A DNA stretch of 64,000 nt from Allobosea sp. CS1GBMeth4 (GTDB lineage: Bacteria > Pseudomonadota > Alphaproteobacteria > Rhizobiales > Beijerinckiaceae), in assembly GCF_900185715.1 (NCBI RefSeq), contig NZ_FYAS01000031.1:62001-126000 (forward strand). The letters are read 5' to 3'. Numbering within the stretch: position 1 is the stretch's first letter; each line of letters starts with the position of its first letter. Positions 29,785 to 38,708 of this stretch are shown in pieces. The position numbers and the translations under genes were made by a program. Under the pieces are notes generated by a model. That model ran no database searches and was not told where the DNA came from. It worked only from the letters and a program-made list of their open reading frames with translations.

Positions 29785-31626
29785 ATGACCGTGACGACTA
29801 CCGCCCCGCCGAGCGTTGCCTCGCTCGATCTCGGCGTCATCGGCAATTGCACCATCGCGGCGCTGATCGACCGGCGCGCGCGCATCGTCTGGAGCTGCTT
29901 CCCGCGCTTCGACCGGGACCCGGTGTTCTGCTCGCTGATCGACAACCAGATCGACGATGGCGAGGACGCCATGCCGAGGAAAGGCGTCTTCGCCATCGAG
30001 ATGGCGGGGATGACGCGCTGCGAGCAGAGCTATCTCGACAACACCGCGATCCTCTCCTCGGTGCTCTCGGACGATCATGGCAATGCGCTGGAGATCCTCG
30101 ATTTCGCGCCGCGCTTCGTCCGCTACGAGCGCTTCTTCCGGCCGCCGCAGCTGGTGCGCCGCGTGCGGCGGATCTCCGGCCGCCCGCGCATCCGCGTCGT
30201 GGTCAAGCCCTGCCTCGGCCTCGGCGAGGAGCCGGACGAGATCACGCGCGGCTCCAACCATGTCCGCTTCGTCGGCGCCGACCAGACGATCCGCCTGACC
30301 ACCGATGCGCCGATCTCCTATGTGCTGGAGGGCATCCCCTTCGCGGTGGAGAAACCGTTCTCCTTCTTCATCGGCTCGGACGAGGCCCTGCGCGCCGAGA
30401 TCGAGACGACCTCGCGCGAGTTCCTCGACAAGACCACCGATTACTGGCGCGACTGGGTCCGTTCGCTGTCGATTCCCTTCGAATGGCAGCGCGAGGTCAT
30501 CCGTGCCGCGATCACGCTCAAGCTCTGCTCCTTCGAGGAGAGCGGCGCGATCGTCGCGGCGCTGACCACCTCGATCCCCGAGGCGCCGGGCACGCAGCGC
30601 AACTGGGATTACCGCTTCTGCTGGCTCCGCGACGCCTATTTCGTCGTTCACGCCCTCAACCGCCTGGGCACGACCCGGACGATGGAGGATTATCTCGGCT
30701 TCATCACCAACATCGTCGACACCTATTCGGAAAGCGGTGCCGAGCATCTGCCGCCGCTCTACCCGATCACGCGCGGCGGCGAACTGCGCGAATTCGAGGT
30801 GCAGAGCCTCGCGGGCTATCGCGGCCATGCCCCCGTCCGCGTCGGCAACGGCGCCGCGACCCAGATCCAGAACGACGGCTATGGCGCGGTCGTGCTCGCC
30901 GCGACTCATTCCTTCTTCGACCGCCGCCTGATCCAGCCCGGCAAGGAGGCGCTCTTCGCCCAGCTCGAGCGCATGGGCGAGCGCGCGATCGCCGTCTTCG
31001 ACAAGCCCGATGCCGGCCCCTGGGAATTGCGCGAGAGGCAGGTCGTCCACTCCTTCTCCAGCGTCATGTGCTGGGCGGCTTGCGACCGGCTGGCCCGCAT
31101 CGCCGGCACGCTCGGCCGTGCCGACCGCAGGGAATACTGGCGCAGCGAGGCCAGACGCCTGAAGGACATCATCTCCGACCGGATCTGGAACCAGGAGAAG
31201 GGCCATTTCGTCTCGACCTTCGACGGCACGGACCTCGATGCCACCCTGCTGCTGATCGCCGAGCTCGGCTTCGTCGCCGCCGAAGACCCGCGCTACATCG
31301 CGACGGTCGAGGCGATCGGCCGCGAGCTCGGCCGCGGCGACCTGATCCTGCGTTACGGCACGGAAGACGATTTCGGCTTCATGCATACAGGGTTCCTCAT
31401 CTGCGCCTTCTGGTATGTCGATGCGCTGCACGCGATCGGGCGCAAGGACGAGGCCAAGGAGCTGTTCGGCCGCATCCTGCAGCGGCGCAACAGCTTCGGC
31501 CTGCTCTCGGAGGACGCTGATCTCGAAACCGGCGAGCTCTGGGGCAATTTCCCGCAGACTTATTCGATGGTCGGCCTGATCAATTCGGCGATGCGGCTCA
31601 GCCGGAATTGGGAAGAGGCGTTCTGA
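29785..31626 (+). CDS. Glycoside hydrolase family 15 protein
   Basis: 613 residues. The N-terminal beta-domain (about 1-240, beginning LDLGVIGNCTIAALIDR) and the alpha/alpha-barrel with the family catalytic region NWDYRFCWLRDAYF (about 273-286) and the second acid region ETGELWGNFPQTYS near the C-terminus match GH15. GH15 enzymes act as glucoamylase, glucodextranase or trehalase. Its place directly behind otsB favours trehalose or glucan turnover during stress, but it lacks a signal peptide, so it acts inside the cell. An AGGGA ribosome site lies before ATG 29785. Confidence 0.9.
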   Translation: MTVTTTAPPSVASLDLGVIGNCTIAALIDRRARIVWSCFPRFDRDPVFCSLIDNQIDDGEDAMPRKGVFAIEMAGMTRCEQSYLDNTAILSSVLSDDHGNALEILDFAPRFVRYERFFRPPQLVRRVRRISGRPRIRVVVKPCLGLGEEPDEITRGSNHVRFVGADQTIRLTTDAPISYVLEGIPFAVEKPFSFFIGSDEALRAEIETTSREFLDKTTDYWRDWVRSLSIPFEWQREVIRAAITLKLCSFEESGAIVAALTTSIPEAPGTQRNWDYRFCWLRDAYFVVHALNRLGTTRTMEDYLGFITNIVDTYSESGAEHLPPLYPITRGGELREFEVQSLAGYRGHAPVRVGNGAATQIQNDGYGAVVLAATHSFFDRRLIQPGKEALFAQLERMGERAIAVFDKPDAGPWELRERQVVHSFSSVMCWAACDRLARIAGTLGRADRREYWRSEARRLKDIISDRIWNQEKGHFVSTFDGTDLDATLLLIAELGFVAAEDPRYIATVEAIGRELGRGDLILRYGTEDDFGFMHTGFLICAFWYVDALHAIGRKDEAKELFGRILQRRNSFGLLSEDADLETGELWGNFPQTYSMVGLINSAMRLSRNWEEAF

Positions 31627-31634
31627 GAGGGGCT

Positions 31635-31778
31635 CGTCTTTCCGAGGCAGGCTGCAGGCCTGAGCCCGGAACCCATGAACACCATGGTTGCCGGAGGGGC
31701 CGAGGCGGCTCGGCTCGACTTGATGCGTCGTGTTCTTGGGGGTCCGGGCTCTTCGCTGCGCGAAGCCCCGGAAAGACG
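31635..31778. repeat. REP-like palindrome (CGTCTTTCCG ... CGGAAAGACG)
   Basis: Perfect 10-base outer arms at 31635-31644 and 31769-31778 enclose paired inner segments (GAGCCCGGAACC and GGTCCGGGCTC). The element fills nearly all of the space between the convergent GH15 and metW genes and may double as a transcription barrier. It differs in its outer motif from the CGTCATT group but has the same architecture. Confidence 0.65.
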
Positions 31779-31784
31779 ACGACG

Positions 31785-32408
31785 CTAGCCCCGCTTCAAC
31801 AAAAACACCGCCTGAGCGCCGAACAGGTTCCAGAACCACCAGGGCGCGCTGACGCCGACCCTGCCGCCGGAAACGTCGAGAGCGACGGCGCGCTCCTTCT
31901 GCGCGCCGATCATGTCGCAGAGCGCGACGAAGTCGCGGATCGTGCAGAAATGGATGTTCGGCGTCTCCCACCAGGCATAGGGCAGCGAGTCCGTCACCGG
32001 CATTCGCCCCATGAAGAAGACCTGGGCGCGCATCCGCCAATGTCCGAAATTCGGGAAGGAGACGATGGCACGCCGGCCGATGCGCAGCATGTGCTCGAGC
32101 ACGAGGCGCGGATTGCGGGTCGCCTGGATGGTTTGCGAGAGGATGACGTAGTCGAACGAATCGTCGGGATAATCGGCGAGGTCGGTATCGGCGTCGCCCT
32201 GGATCACCGAGAGCCCGCGGGCGACGCAGCCGGCGACGCCCTCGCGCGAGAGCTCGATGCCGCGGCCGTCGACCCCGCGCGTCTCCGCGAGCAGCGCCAG
32301 CAAGGCGCCGTCGCCGCAGCCGACATCGAGCACCCGCGAGCCCGGCGTCACCATCTCGGCGACGAGGCGCAGGTCGATGCGGTTGGTCTGGTTGTCGGGG
32401 AGGGTCAT
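31785..32408 (-). CDS. metW: Methionine biosynthesis protein MetW
   Basis: 207 residues with a class I methyltransferase fold: SRVLDVGCGDGALLALLA (about 25-42) is the SAM-binding motif I. Conserved MetW segments are YVILSQTIQATRNP, IVSFPNFGHWRMR and LPYAWWETPNIHFCTIRDF. In proteobacteria using MetX for acetylation or succinylation of homoserine, MetW is almost always its partner and is needed for full MetX activity. Here it follows metX on the same strand with 178 bases between, largely taken by a large palindromic repeat. Confidence 0.94.
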   Translation of the reverse strand: MTLPDNQTNRIDLRLVAEMVTPGSRVLDVGCGDGALLALLAETRGVDGRGIELSREGVAGCVARGLSVIQGDADTDLADYPDDSFDYVILSQTIQATRNPRLVLEHMLRIGRRAIVSFPNFGHWRMRAQVFFMGRMPVTDSLPYAWWETPNIHFCTIRDFVALCDMIGAQKERAVALDVSGGRVGVSAPWWFWNLFGAQAVFLLKRG

Positions 32409-32420
32409 GGCGCAACCTGC

Positions 32421-32562
32421 CCCCTCTCCCCTTGCGGGAAAGGGCTGGGGTGAGGGGTCTCGCGACGCTGGTCGTTGGCGGATTTTAGGAGGAAGCGGTC
32501 GGTGCGGCGCGACCCCTCATCCGGCCGCTTCGCGGCTACCTTCTCCCGCAAGGGGAGAGGGG
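32421..32562. repeat. Large palindromic repeat inside the metX-metW operon
   Basis: A perfect 19-base pair of arms, CCCCTCTCCCCTTGCGGGA (32421-32439) and its complement at 32544-32562, surrounds a second pair (GGTGAGGGGTC and GACCCCTCATCC). The element is about 142 bases long and has no coding potential. Repeats with CCCTCTCCC...GGGAGAGGG ends are widespread in high-GC proteobacterial genomes. It would form a very stable hairpin in the metX-metW transcript. Confidence 0.8.
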
Positions 32563-32586
32563 ACGGCGGCGGCGCAAGCCCAGCCA

Positions 32587-33765
32587 TCACAACCCCCTCG
32601 CTCTTGCCGCGGCGCCGATGAAGCCGCGTGCCGTCGCGAACAGGTTGGGCTCTTCCAGCAGGAAGGCGTCGTGGCCCTTGTCGCTCTCCAGCTCGACGAA
32701 GGAGACCGAGGCGCCGGCGGCGTTGAGCGCGTGCACGATGGCGCGCGAGTCGCTGGTCGGGAACAGCCAGTCGGAGGTGAAGGACGCGACGCAGAAGCGC
32801 GTCCGCGTCCCGGCGAAGGCCTTGGCCAGCACCCCGTCATGGTCGGCGGCGAGGTCGAAATAATCCATCGCCCGCGTCACATAGAGATAGGAATTGGCGT
32901 CGAAGCGCTCGACGAAGCTGACGCCCTGGTGACGGAGGTAGCTTTCGACCTGAAAATCGGCGTCGAAGGTGAAGGTCGGCGCGCTGCGCTCCTGCAGCTT
33001 GCGGCCGAACTTGCGGTGCAGCGCCGGTTCCGAGAGATAGGTGATGTGCGCGCCCATGCGCGCGACCGAGAGCCCTTTGGCCGGGCGCGTGCCCTCCTCG
33101 AGATAGCGCCCCCGGCGCCAGTCGGGATCGGCCATCACCGCCTGCCGGCCGACCTCGTGGAAGGCGATGTTCTGGGCCGAATGCTTGGCGGCGGTGGCGA
33201 GCGGCAGCGCCGAGAATACCCGCGTCGGATAGCTCGCCGCCCATTGCAGCACCTGCATCCCGCCCATCGAGCCTCCGGCGACGCAGAACAGGCTGTCGAT
33301 GCCGAGGCTGTCGATGAGATGGGCCTGTGCCCGGACCATGTCGCGGATGGTCACCATCGGGAAGGAGAGGCCCCAGGGCTTCCCCGTTTCGGGATTGGTC
33401 GAGGCCGGGCCGGTGGTGCCCATGCAGCCGCCGAGCACGTTGGCGCAGATGACGAAGAAGCGCTCGGTGTCGATCGGCTTGCCCGGGCCGACCATCGCCG
33501 TCCACCAACCGCCCTTGCCGGTGACTGGATTGCGACTCGCGACATACTGGTCGCCGGTCAGCGCATGGCAGATCAGAACGGCGTTCGAGCGAGCCGCGTT
33601 CAACGAACCGTAAGTCTGATAGGCGATCTGCCAGTGCTCCAGCGTCGCGCCGGAGTCGAGCTGCAGGGCCTTGTCCGGCCCGAACCGGGCGAGCAGGCTC
33701 GAGGGCCGGTTGGCTTCGGCCAGCGGGTCGGCGAGGAGGTTGGGAGCTTGCGTCCGGTTCGGCAT
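32587..33765 (-). CDS. metX: Homoserine O-acyltransferase MetX
   Basis: 392 residues, an alpha/beta hydrolase that acylates homoserine in the first committed step of methionine synthesis. The nucleophile is the Ser of [12 protein letters not shown], and [24 protein letters not shown] and SDWLFP are all present, with the terminal His in [11 protein letters not shown]. Whether acetyl- or succinyl-CoA is used cannot be settled by eye. The start at 33765 lies 155 bases from the divergent chorismate mutase gene. I could not fit a SAM-II riboswitch to the leader, though that element is common before metX in this group. Confidence 0.94.
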   Translation of the reverse strand: MPNRTQAPNLLADPLAEANRPSSLLARFGPDKALQLDSGATLEHWQIAYQTYGSLNAARSNAVLICHALTGDQYVASRNPVTGKGGWWTAMVGPGKPIDTERFFVICANVLGGCMGTTGPASTNPETGKPWGLSFPMVTIRDMVRAQAHLIDSLGIDSLFCVAGGSMGGMQVLQWAASYPTRVFSALPLATAAKHSAQNIAFHEVGRQAVMADPDWRRGRYLEEGTRPAKGLSVARMGAHITYLSEPALHRKFGRKLQERSAPTFTFDADFQVESYLRHQGVSFVERFDANSYLYVTRAMDYFDLAADHDGVLAKAFAGTRTRFCVASFTSDWLFPTSDSRAIVHALNAAGASVSFVELESDKGHDAFLLEEPNLFATARGFIGAAARARGL

Positions 33766-33786
33766 TCGGATTTGTCTTGTCGCCCG

Positions 33787-33806
33787 GTCCGTTCGTAATA
33801 GCGGAC
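33787..33806. promoter_or_regulatory. Inverted repeat in the metX / chorismate mutase promoter region
   Basis: GTCCG (33787-33791) and CGGAC (33802-33806) flank TTCGTAATAG, 22 bases upstream of the metX start on the minus strand. It could be an operator or a small leader hairpin. A TTGACA hexamer lies further upstream on the minus strand (plus 33834-33839). Weak evidence from sequence only. Confidence 0.3.
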
Positions 33807-33920
33807 TTTACCGATGGCGCGGCTCTTCCCGCCTGTCAACGCGGCGATGCATGGCGAGCGCTTTGCCAAGCCCGGCGGCGGCGGCTAAGAGACCGGGACG
33901 ATTAAAGAAGTCTGGCCCCG

Positions 33921-34754
33921 ATGACGCAAGCCGCACCGACCACGCTCGCCGATCTGCGCAGCGAGATCGACCGCATCGATGCGGCGATGCACGGCCTCCT
34001 CATGGAGCGCTCGCAGATCATCGAGACGCTGATCGCGATCAAGAAGACGCAGGTCTCCGGTTCAGCCTTCCGCCCCGGCCGCGAGGCCGACATGATGAAG
34101 CGCCTGGCGCTGCGTCATCAGGGCCTGCTGCCGCTCGACACCGTCGAGAGCATCTGGCGCATCATCATCGCGACCTTCACCTATGTGCAGGCGAACTACG
34201 CGGTCCATGCCGACATCTCCGGCGGCGACGCGCCGATGCGCGACAGCGCCCGCTTCCATTTCGGCTTCACCGTGCCTTACGTTCCGCATGAGGACGCCCG
34301 CGCCGTGATCGCGGCCGTGGCGGACTCGGCCGGCGATCTCGGCATCTTCCGCATGGACCTCGGCGCCAGCGCGGGCGTCTGGTGGCAGGGCCTGATCGGT
34401 CCCGCCCAACCCAAGATCATCGCGCGCCTGCCCTTCATCGAACGGCCCGACCATCCGGCCGGCACGCCGGTCTACTGCATCGCCAAGCCGCTGACCGACG
34501 CCGCCGTGCGCGAGATCGTGCTCTATGCCGCCCGCGTCGAGCGCTGGTCGGAACAGCTTCGCCACGGCCTTGCCCACCACCTCGCCGAGGTCTCGGCCAG
34601 CGCCGCCGACGGCTCGCATCTGGCGCTGCTGGTGGCCGCCTCCGGCGAGACGCCGGTCGACGCCATCCGGAGCGCGCTCGAGCCCGCGGGCCTCAAGGAG
34701 CTCACCGAGATCGGCAGCCACGCCGCCCGCTTCGCCTTCAAATCCGCTCGTTGA
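33921..34754 (+). CDS. Chorismate mutase, alphaproteobacterial two-domain type
   Basis: 277 residues. Residues about 8-95 form an AroQ-class chorismate mutase helix bundle ([20 protein letters not shown] and [18 protein letters not shown]) that converts chorismate to prephenate. The C-terminal 180 residues contain no prephenate dehydratase motif; their ACT-like alternation of strands and helices suggests a regulatory domain, which is inference. It is the first gene of a run with hisC and tyrC, so the operon makes tyrosine or phenylalanine precursors. Confidence 0.88.
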   Translation: MTQAAPTTLADLRSEIDRIDAAMHGLLMERSQIIETLIAIKKTQVSGSAFRPGREADMMKRLALRHQGLLPLDTVESIWRIIIATFTYVQANYAVHADISGGDAPMRDSARFHFGFTVPYVPHEDARAVIAAVADSAGDLGIFRMDLGASAGVWWQGLIGPAQPKIIARLPFIERPDHPAGTPVYCIAKPLTDAAVREIVLYAARVERWSEQLRHGLAHHLAEVSASAADGSHLALLVAASGETPVDAIRSALEPAGLKELTEIGSHAARFAFKSAR

Positions 34755-34786
34755 CCGAAACTCCTTCTTCTCCAAGGTCCAGCCCC

Positions 34787-35896
34787 ATGGCTCTGCCCGC
34801 CTCCCGCCCCGTCCCGCGTCCCGGCGTCCTCGACATCGAGGCCTATGTTCCCGGCAAGTCCGCGGCGCCGGCCGGCGTCAAGCTGCACAAGCTCTCCTCC
34901 AACGAAACCCCGCTCGGCCCGAGCCCGAAGGCCGTCGCCGCCTTTGGCGGCCTCGCCGGCAAGCTCGAGTTCTATCCCGACGGCTCGGCGACGAAGCTGC
35001 GCGAGGCGATCGCCGGCCGCTATGGGCTCGATCCCAACCGCATCGTCTGCGGCACCGGCTCGGACGAGTTGCTGCAGCTGATCACCAAGGCCTATCTGGG
35101 TGAGGGTGACGAGGGCGTGTTCACGCAGCACGGCTTCCTGGTCTACCGCATCGCCATCCTCGCCGCCGGCGGCAGGCCCGTGGTCGTGCCGGAGAAGACC
35201 CCCACCGCCGATGTCGACGCCATCCTCGCCGCGGTGACGCCGCGGACCAAGATCGTCTTCCTTGCCAATCCCAACAACCCGACCGGCACCTATCTGCCCT
35301 TCGACGAGGTCAAGCGCCTGCATGCCGGCCTCCCGGCCCATGTGCTGCTGGTGCTCGACGCCGCCTATGCCGAATATGTCCGGCGCAACGATTACGCCGC
35401 GGGCCTCGAACTCGTCGCCGAGAGCGAGAACGTCGTGATGACGCGCACCTTCTCCAAGATCTACGGGCTGGCCAATCTGCGGCTCGGCTGGCTCTACGGG
35501 CCGGCCCATATCGTCGATGCGCTGAACCGCACCCGCGGCCCCTTCAACGTCAACGGCGCCGCGATCGAGGCGGGCATCGCCGCGATCGCCGACGAGGCGC
35601 ATCTCGCCGCCGCAATCGAGCACAACGAGACATGGCTGGCCTGGACCACGGCCGAGCTCGAGAAGCTCGGCCTCGTGGTGACGCCCTCGGTCGGCAACTT
35701 CATCCTGATCCACTTCCCGAAGGAAGCCGGCAGGAGCGCGAAGGAGGCCGACGCCTTCCTGACCCGGCGCGGGCTGATCCTGCGCGCCGTCGGCGCCTAC
35801 GGCCTGCCCGACGCGTTGCGCATGACCATCGGCAGCGAGGAGGCCAACCGCCTCGTCGTCGCGGCGCTGGCCGAGTTCCTGGGCAAGGCCGCGTGA
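34787..35896 (+). CDS. hisC: Histidinol-phosphate / aromatic aminotransferase
   Basis: 369 residues of PLP aminotransferase fold type I. The sequence [17 protein letters not shown] near the start, [12 protein letters not shown] in the middle, and the cofactor lysine in [17 protein letters not shown] are HisC features. HisC-like enzymes also transaminate aromatic amino acids; placed between chorismate mutase and prephenate dehydrogenase it likely serves both histidine and tyrosine/phenylalanine synthesis. ATG 34787 is chosen as the first start after the upstream stop and fits the family N-terminus. Its stop overlaps the next start (GTGA). Confidence 0.93.
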   Translation: MALPASRPVPRPGVLDIEAYVPGKSAAPAGVKLHKLSSNETPLGPSPKAVAAFGGLAGKLEFYPDGSATKLREAIAGRYGLDPNRIVCGTGSDELLQLITKAYLGEGDEGVFTQHGFLVYRIAILAAGGRPVVVPEKTPTADVDAILAAVTPRTKIVFLANPNNPTGTYLPFDEVKRLHAGLPAHVLLVLDAAYAEYVRRNDYAAGLELVAESENVVMTRTFSKIYGLANLRLGWLYGPAHIVDALNRTRGPFNVNGAAIEAGIAAIADEAHLAAAIEHNETWLAWTTAELEKLGLVVTPSVGNFILIHFPKEAGRSAKEADAFLTRRGLILRAVGAYGLPDALRMTIGSEEANRLVVAALAEFLGKAA

Positions 35897-36837
35897 GCGC
35901 GCCGGACAGCTTCGCGCCGCGCCGGGACGAGCCGCTCTTCGGGCGGCTCGCCGTCATCGGCATCGGCCTGATCGGCTCCTCGATCGCGCATGCGGCCAGG
36001 GAGCTCAACCTCGCCCGCCACATCGTGCTGAGCGACGCCGATGCCGAGGTCCGCCGCCGGGCCCGCGAGCTCGGCCTCGGCCACGAGGTCGCAGAGACCG
36101 CCGCCGAGGCGGCGCGCGACGCCGACCATGTCGTGCTCTGCGTGCCGGTCGGCGCCTGCGGGGCGGTCGCGGCCGAGATCGCCGGCGTGCTGAAGCCCGG
36201 CGCGATCCTCTCCGATGTCGGCTCGGTCAAGCACGCGGTCGTGGAGGCGGTGACGCCGCACCTGCCGGAGGGCGTGCATTTCGTCCCGGCCCATCCGGTC
36301 GCCGGCACCGAGAATTCTGGCCCCGATGCCGGCTTCCCCAGCCTCTTCCTCAACCGCTGGTGCATCCTGACGCCGCCGGCCGGCACCGACCAGGGCGCCG
36401 TCGCCCGCACCCGCCAGTTCTGGGAGGGCATGGCGGCGATCGTCGAGGTGATGGGCTCGCAGCACCATGATCTCGTCCTCGCCATCACCAGCCATCTGCC
36501 GCATCTGATTGCCTACAACATCGTCGGCACGGCCGAGGATCTGGCGGCGGTGACGCAGTCGGAGGTGATCAAGTTCTCGGCCGGCGGCTTCCGCGACTTC
36601 ACCCGCATCGCGGCCTCGGATCCGACCATGTGGCGCGACGTCTTCCTCGCCAACAAGGAGGCGGTGCTGGAGATGCTCGGCCGCTTCAACGAGGACCTCG
36701 CCATCCTCACCCGCGCCATCCGCTATGGCGACGGCGAGACCTTGCACAAGCACTTCACCCGTACGCGGGCGATCCGGCGCGGCATCGTCGCGCTCGGCCA
36801 GGAGAAGGCCGAGACGGAGAAGCTGAAAAAGGGATGA
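35893..36837 (+). CDS. tyrC: Prephenate/arogenate dehydrogenase
   Basis: 314 residues. The NAD(P)-binding motif [12 protein letters not shown] occurs at about residues 20-31, then [14 protein letters not shown] and the conserved [14 protein letters not shown] segment that binds prephenate or arogenate. [13 protein letters not shown] is the family His region. It oxidatively decarboxylates prephenate (or arogenate) toward tyrosine. The GTG start overlaps the hisC stop by four bases. A GC-rich hairpin (8-base stem GCGGCTCC/GGAGCCGC at 36853-36880) follows within 45 bases. Confidence 0.92.
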   Translation: MSAPDSFAPRRDEPLFGRLAVIGIGLIGSSIAHAARELNLARHIVLSDADAEVRRRARELGLGHEVAETAAEAARDADHVVLCVPVGACGAVAAEIAGVLKPGAILSDVGSVKHAVVEAVTPHLPEGVHFVPAHPVAGTENSGPDAGFPSLFLNRWCILTPPAGTDQGAVARTRQFWEGMAAIVEVMGSQHHDLVLAITSHLPHLIAYNIVGTAEDLAAVTQSEVIKFSAGGFRDFTRIAASDPTMWRDVFLANKEAVLEMLGRFNEDLAILTRAIRYGDGETLHKHFTRTRAIRRGIVALGQEKAETEKLKKG

Positions 36838-36852
36838 GGCGGCGCGGCCTCG

Positions 36853-36880
36853 GCGGCTCCGCGGCCGGCCGTGGAGCCGC
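36853..36880 (+). terminator. Possible terminator after tyrC
   Basis: Stem GCGGCTCC (36853-36860) and GGAGCCGC (36873-36880) with a 12-base loop that itself contains GGCCGGCC. No T-run follows, so it may be a weak or Rho-assisted terminator separating tyrC from the tRNA gene. Confidence 0.4.
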
Positions 36881-36940
36881 CCGGCGCGCCGGCACTTTGC
36901 CTTGCCAAAGCGGGGGAGGGCTGATACAGCCCCACCCGTC

Positions 36941-37016
36941 GCCGCAATAGCTCAGCTGGTAGAGCACGTCATTCGTAATGATGGGGTCGGGGGTTCGATT
37001 CCCTCTTGCGGCACCA
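36941..37016 (+). tRNA. tRNA-Thr (anticodon CGT)
   Basis: 76 bases with CCA encoded. Acceptor stem GCCGCAA/TTGCGGC, D-arm GCTC...GAGC with GGTAGAGC, anticodon arm CGTCA-TTCGTAA-TGATG giving anticodon CGT (reads ACG), and T-arm GGGGG-TTCGATT-CCCTC. All stems pair with at most G-T wobbles. A possible promoter lies upstream: TTGCCA followed 15 bases later by GATACA. No integrase or attachment repeat was seen next to it. Confidence 0.97.
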
Positions 37017-37257
37017 TTTTCCTGATCCCGGCATTCGCAGATTCTCGAGAGACCGCCGGAACGGCCGTTCCCGGCGTTCGGCCTTCGCTGGCGCGCATCG
37101 CCGCCGCGAGCCTTCGCGAACAATGGCGGCCTGTGCGTCGGTGCGGGCCCGATGGACCTGCTGCATCCGGCCTTGAAGGCCGGCCGGCAGCGCCCAAATT
37201 GATCGCCGCGAAGATCCTTCGCGCCAATCGAAAGGAGCTTTCTGAAGGGGTTCATCG

Positions 37258-37608
37258 ATGAGCCAGCCATCGATCGCGATCAGGCCGCCCACGCGTCCCC
37301 AGACCGACGACGCGGCCCTCGACCGGCTGTTGCACCCCAGCCGGTTCTATGAACGCCCCGGCGATGTCCTGCTCGACACCTCGCTGTCGCGCTCGGAAAT
37401 GCGGGCGATCCTGTCATCCTGGGCTTCCGATGCCTGCGCCGTGGACTCGTGCCCTGCGTTGCGGCACCCGCCTTTCGCACCTCGGCCGGTCGGCTCCGAT
37501 GAGGTCATGGAGGCGCTGTCCGTTCTCGATCGCGGCGCCGGCGGCGGACCGGCCGGCGCGGCGGGTATGAGTGCCGGCCTGTCGTCCGGAGCGCCGGTCT
37601 TCGTGTGA
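37258..37608 (+). CDS. Conserved hypothetical protein, 116 aa
   Basis: A small cytoplasmic protein. The core LLHPSRFYERPGDVLLDTSL, followed by EMRAILSSWASDACAVDSCPALRHPP, is a pattern I recognise from uncharacterised proteins of Hyphomicrobiales, where related genes often lie near stress genes. The ending is Gly/Ala-rich and less conserved. A GAAGGGG ribosome-like site precedes ATG 37258. The next gene starts 15 bases downstream, so the two are likely co-transcribed. Function unknown. Confidence 0.72.
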   Translation: MSQPSIAIRPPTRPQTDDAALDRLLHPSRFYERPGDVLLDTSLSRSEMRAILSSWASDACAVDSCPALRHPPFAPRPVGSDEVMEALSVLDRGAGGGPAGAAGMSAGLSSGAPVFV

Positions 37609-37622
37609 CCAAGGAGGTCCGG

Positions 37623-37742
37623 ATGGCGACCGTCACGGCCCCCCGGAGCGGGCGGCTCAGCGACAGGGGCCTGGCCCGCTTCGCGGCACTCGCGATGCTC
37701 GCCGGAGCGAGCGGGTTCCTCTTCGCGATCATCCTGGCATAG
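37623..37742 (+). CDS. Small single-helix membrane protein, 39 aa
   Basis: A 39-codon gene with a near-perfect ribosome site (AAGGAGGT, 37611-37618, then ATG at 37623). The N-terminal half is basic and polar; residues about 19-38 (RFAALAMLAGASGFLFAIIL) form one hydrophobic helix that ends at the stop codon, so the protein is probably anchored in the inner membrane. A textbook terminator begins 6 bases after the stop, which supports this being a real gene. Function unknown. Confidence 0.65.
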   Translation: MATVTAPRSGRLSDRGLARFAALAMLAGASGFLFAIILA

Positions 37743-37747
37743 CCCGA

Positions 37748-37774
37748 GCCCCGCCGGCTTTCCGGCGGGGCTTT
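37748..37774 (+). terminator. Rho-independent terminator
   Basis: A perfect 10-base stem, GCCCCGCCGG (37748-37757) and CCGGCGGGGC (37762-37771), with a CTTT loop and TTT following. It ends the two-gene unit of the small proteins upstream. Confidence 0.85.
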
Positions 37775-37803
37775 CCGCGTCGGGAAGAACGACGCACTCT
37801 CCT

Positions 37804-37809
37804 CTTGAA
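37804..37809 (+). promoter_or_regulatory. Candidate heat-shock -35 box of the hsp20 gene
   Basis: CTTGAA at 37804-37809 matches the -35 of alphaproteobacterial RpoH promoters and lies 127 bases upstream of the hsp20 start, at the right distance to transcribe a leader containing the thermometer. No strong -10 was found at 16-18 bases, so this is only a candidate. Confidence 0.35.
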
Positions 37810-37860
37810 CAACGATCGATCCGAACCAAATCCTCTGATGCCGATCGCCTTCCGATGGGA

Positions 37861-37935
37861 TCGGCCGGCCAGCCGGCGCCTCGGGACCCGGGCTGGTCCG
37901 TCTTGTACCCATGTTGCTCGATGGAGGATGTGGCT
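37861..37935 (+). ncRNA. ROSE-like RNA thermometer in the hsp20 leader
   Basis: The leader can fold into at least one stable upstream hairpin (GGACC at 37884-37888 with GGTCC at 37895-37899) and a final weak hairpin in which TTGCT (37914-37918) faces the ribosome site AGGA (37925-37928). The TTGCT/AGGA pairing with one internal G-G opposition is the signature of ROSE thermometers, which block translation of small heat-shock genes in rhizobia until the temperature rises. The hsp20 start lies 8 bases past the AGGA. Confidence 0.65.
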
Positions 37936-38412
37936 ATGAGAACAGTGTTCGATTTTTCTCCGCTCTACCGGTCGAGTATCGGCTTCGACCGTATGTTCAA
38001 TGCCCTCGAAGCTGCGAGCCGGCTCGATACGGCCGGCCATTGGCCGCCCTACGACATCGTCAAGACCGGCGACGACGACTATCGCATCACGATGGCGGTC
38101 GCTGGTTTCGCGCAGGACGATCTCACCGTCACGCATGAGCCGAACATGCTCATGGTCTCGGGGCACAAGGCTGGCCAGGATGCGGGCGAATATCTCCATC
38201 ACGGCATCGCCGAGCGCACCTTCGAGCGCCGTTTCGAGCTCGCCGACCACGTCAAGGTCGTCTCGGCTAGCCTCGAGAACGGTCTGCTGACGGTCGACCT
38301 CAAGCGCGAACTGCCGGAGGAGATGAAGCCGCGCCGGATCGAGATCGCGGCCGGCACGGCGCCGCTGCAGGGCGGGCGAGCCCAGATCGAAGCCGGGAAG
38401 CGCGCGGCCTGA
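37936..38412 (+). CDS. Hsp20 / alpha-crystallin small heat-shock protein (IbpA type)
   Basis: 158 residues. The start FDFSPLYRSSIGFDRMFNAL is the N-terminal arm of class A rhizobial Hsp20 proteins; the alpha-crystallin domain runs from PPYDIVKTGDDDYRITMAVAGF to the conserved A-x-x-x-N-G-L motif (SASLENGLLTVDL), and the C-terminal region follows. Such proteins form oligomers that hold unfolding proteins for ClpB/DnaK. A GGAGGA site 8 bases upstream is likely masked by the leader structure. A strong GC hairpin (GCCGGGC-GCGA-GCCCGGC at 38440-38457) follows the gene. Confidence 0.93.
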   Translation: MRTVFDFSPLYRSSIGFDRMFNALEAASRLDTAGHWPPYDIVKTGDDDYRITMAVAGFAQDDLTVTHEPNMLMVSGHKAGQDAGEYLHHGIAERTFERRFELADHVKVVSASLENGLLTVDLKRELPEEMKPRRIEIAAGTAPLQGGRAQIEAGKRAA

Positions 38413-38439
38413 GCCGCGCTGCCGGCCCCGAGGTCGGGC

Positions 38440-38457
38440 GCCGGGCGCGAGCCCGGC
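38440..38457 (+). terminator. Hairpin after the hsp20 gene
   Basis: GCCGGGC-GCGA-GCCCGGC, extendable by GGGC/GCCC on either side past a small bulge, begins 27 bases after the hsp20 stop. No T-run follows, so termination may be Rho-assisted. The rest of the space up to 38708 shows no gene or clear signal. Confidence 0.5.
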
Positions 38458-38708
38458 GTCGCCCGGATCGAACGTGTCGCGATCAGGCATTGAGCGATCG
38501 GCCCGAGCGCCGGCGACGGACCCGGACGCTGCCGGACTCGCCGCCGGAGGGTCGGCTCCGGACGAATGTCCGAGCGTTCGGAACCGGCCGCGCTCTCTTC
38601 CCGTTCTAGCTCCATCGTCTCGCCGAGGGCGGCTGCTCTCTCGGTCCTTCCAGCCCGTCACCGCTCGCTTCATGGCCGGTGCGTTGTCGTATCGATCAGG
38701 TCCCGCCG

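Noticed and set aside
33766-33920. SAM-II riboswitch upstream of metX
   Set aside because: The leader has a TTGACA box and one small inverted repeat, but I could not fit the conserved SAM-II pseudoknot sequence. A covariance-model scan would settle this.
36941-38412. Genomic island inserted at tRNA-Thr
   Set aside because: No integrase, no repeat of the tRNA 3' end and no composition change was found on either side.
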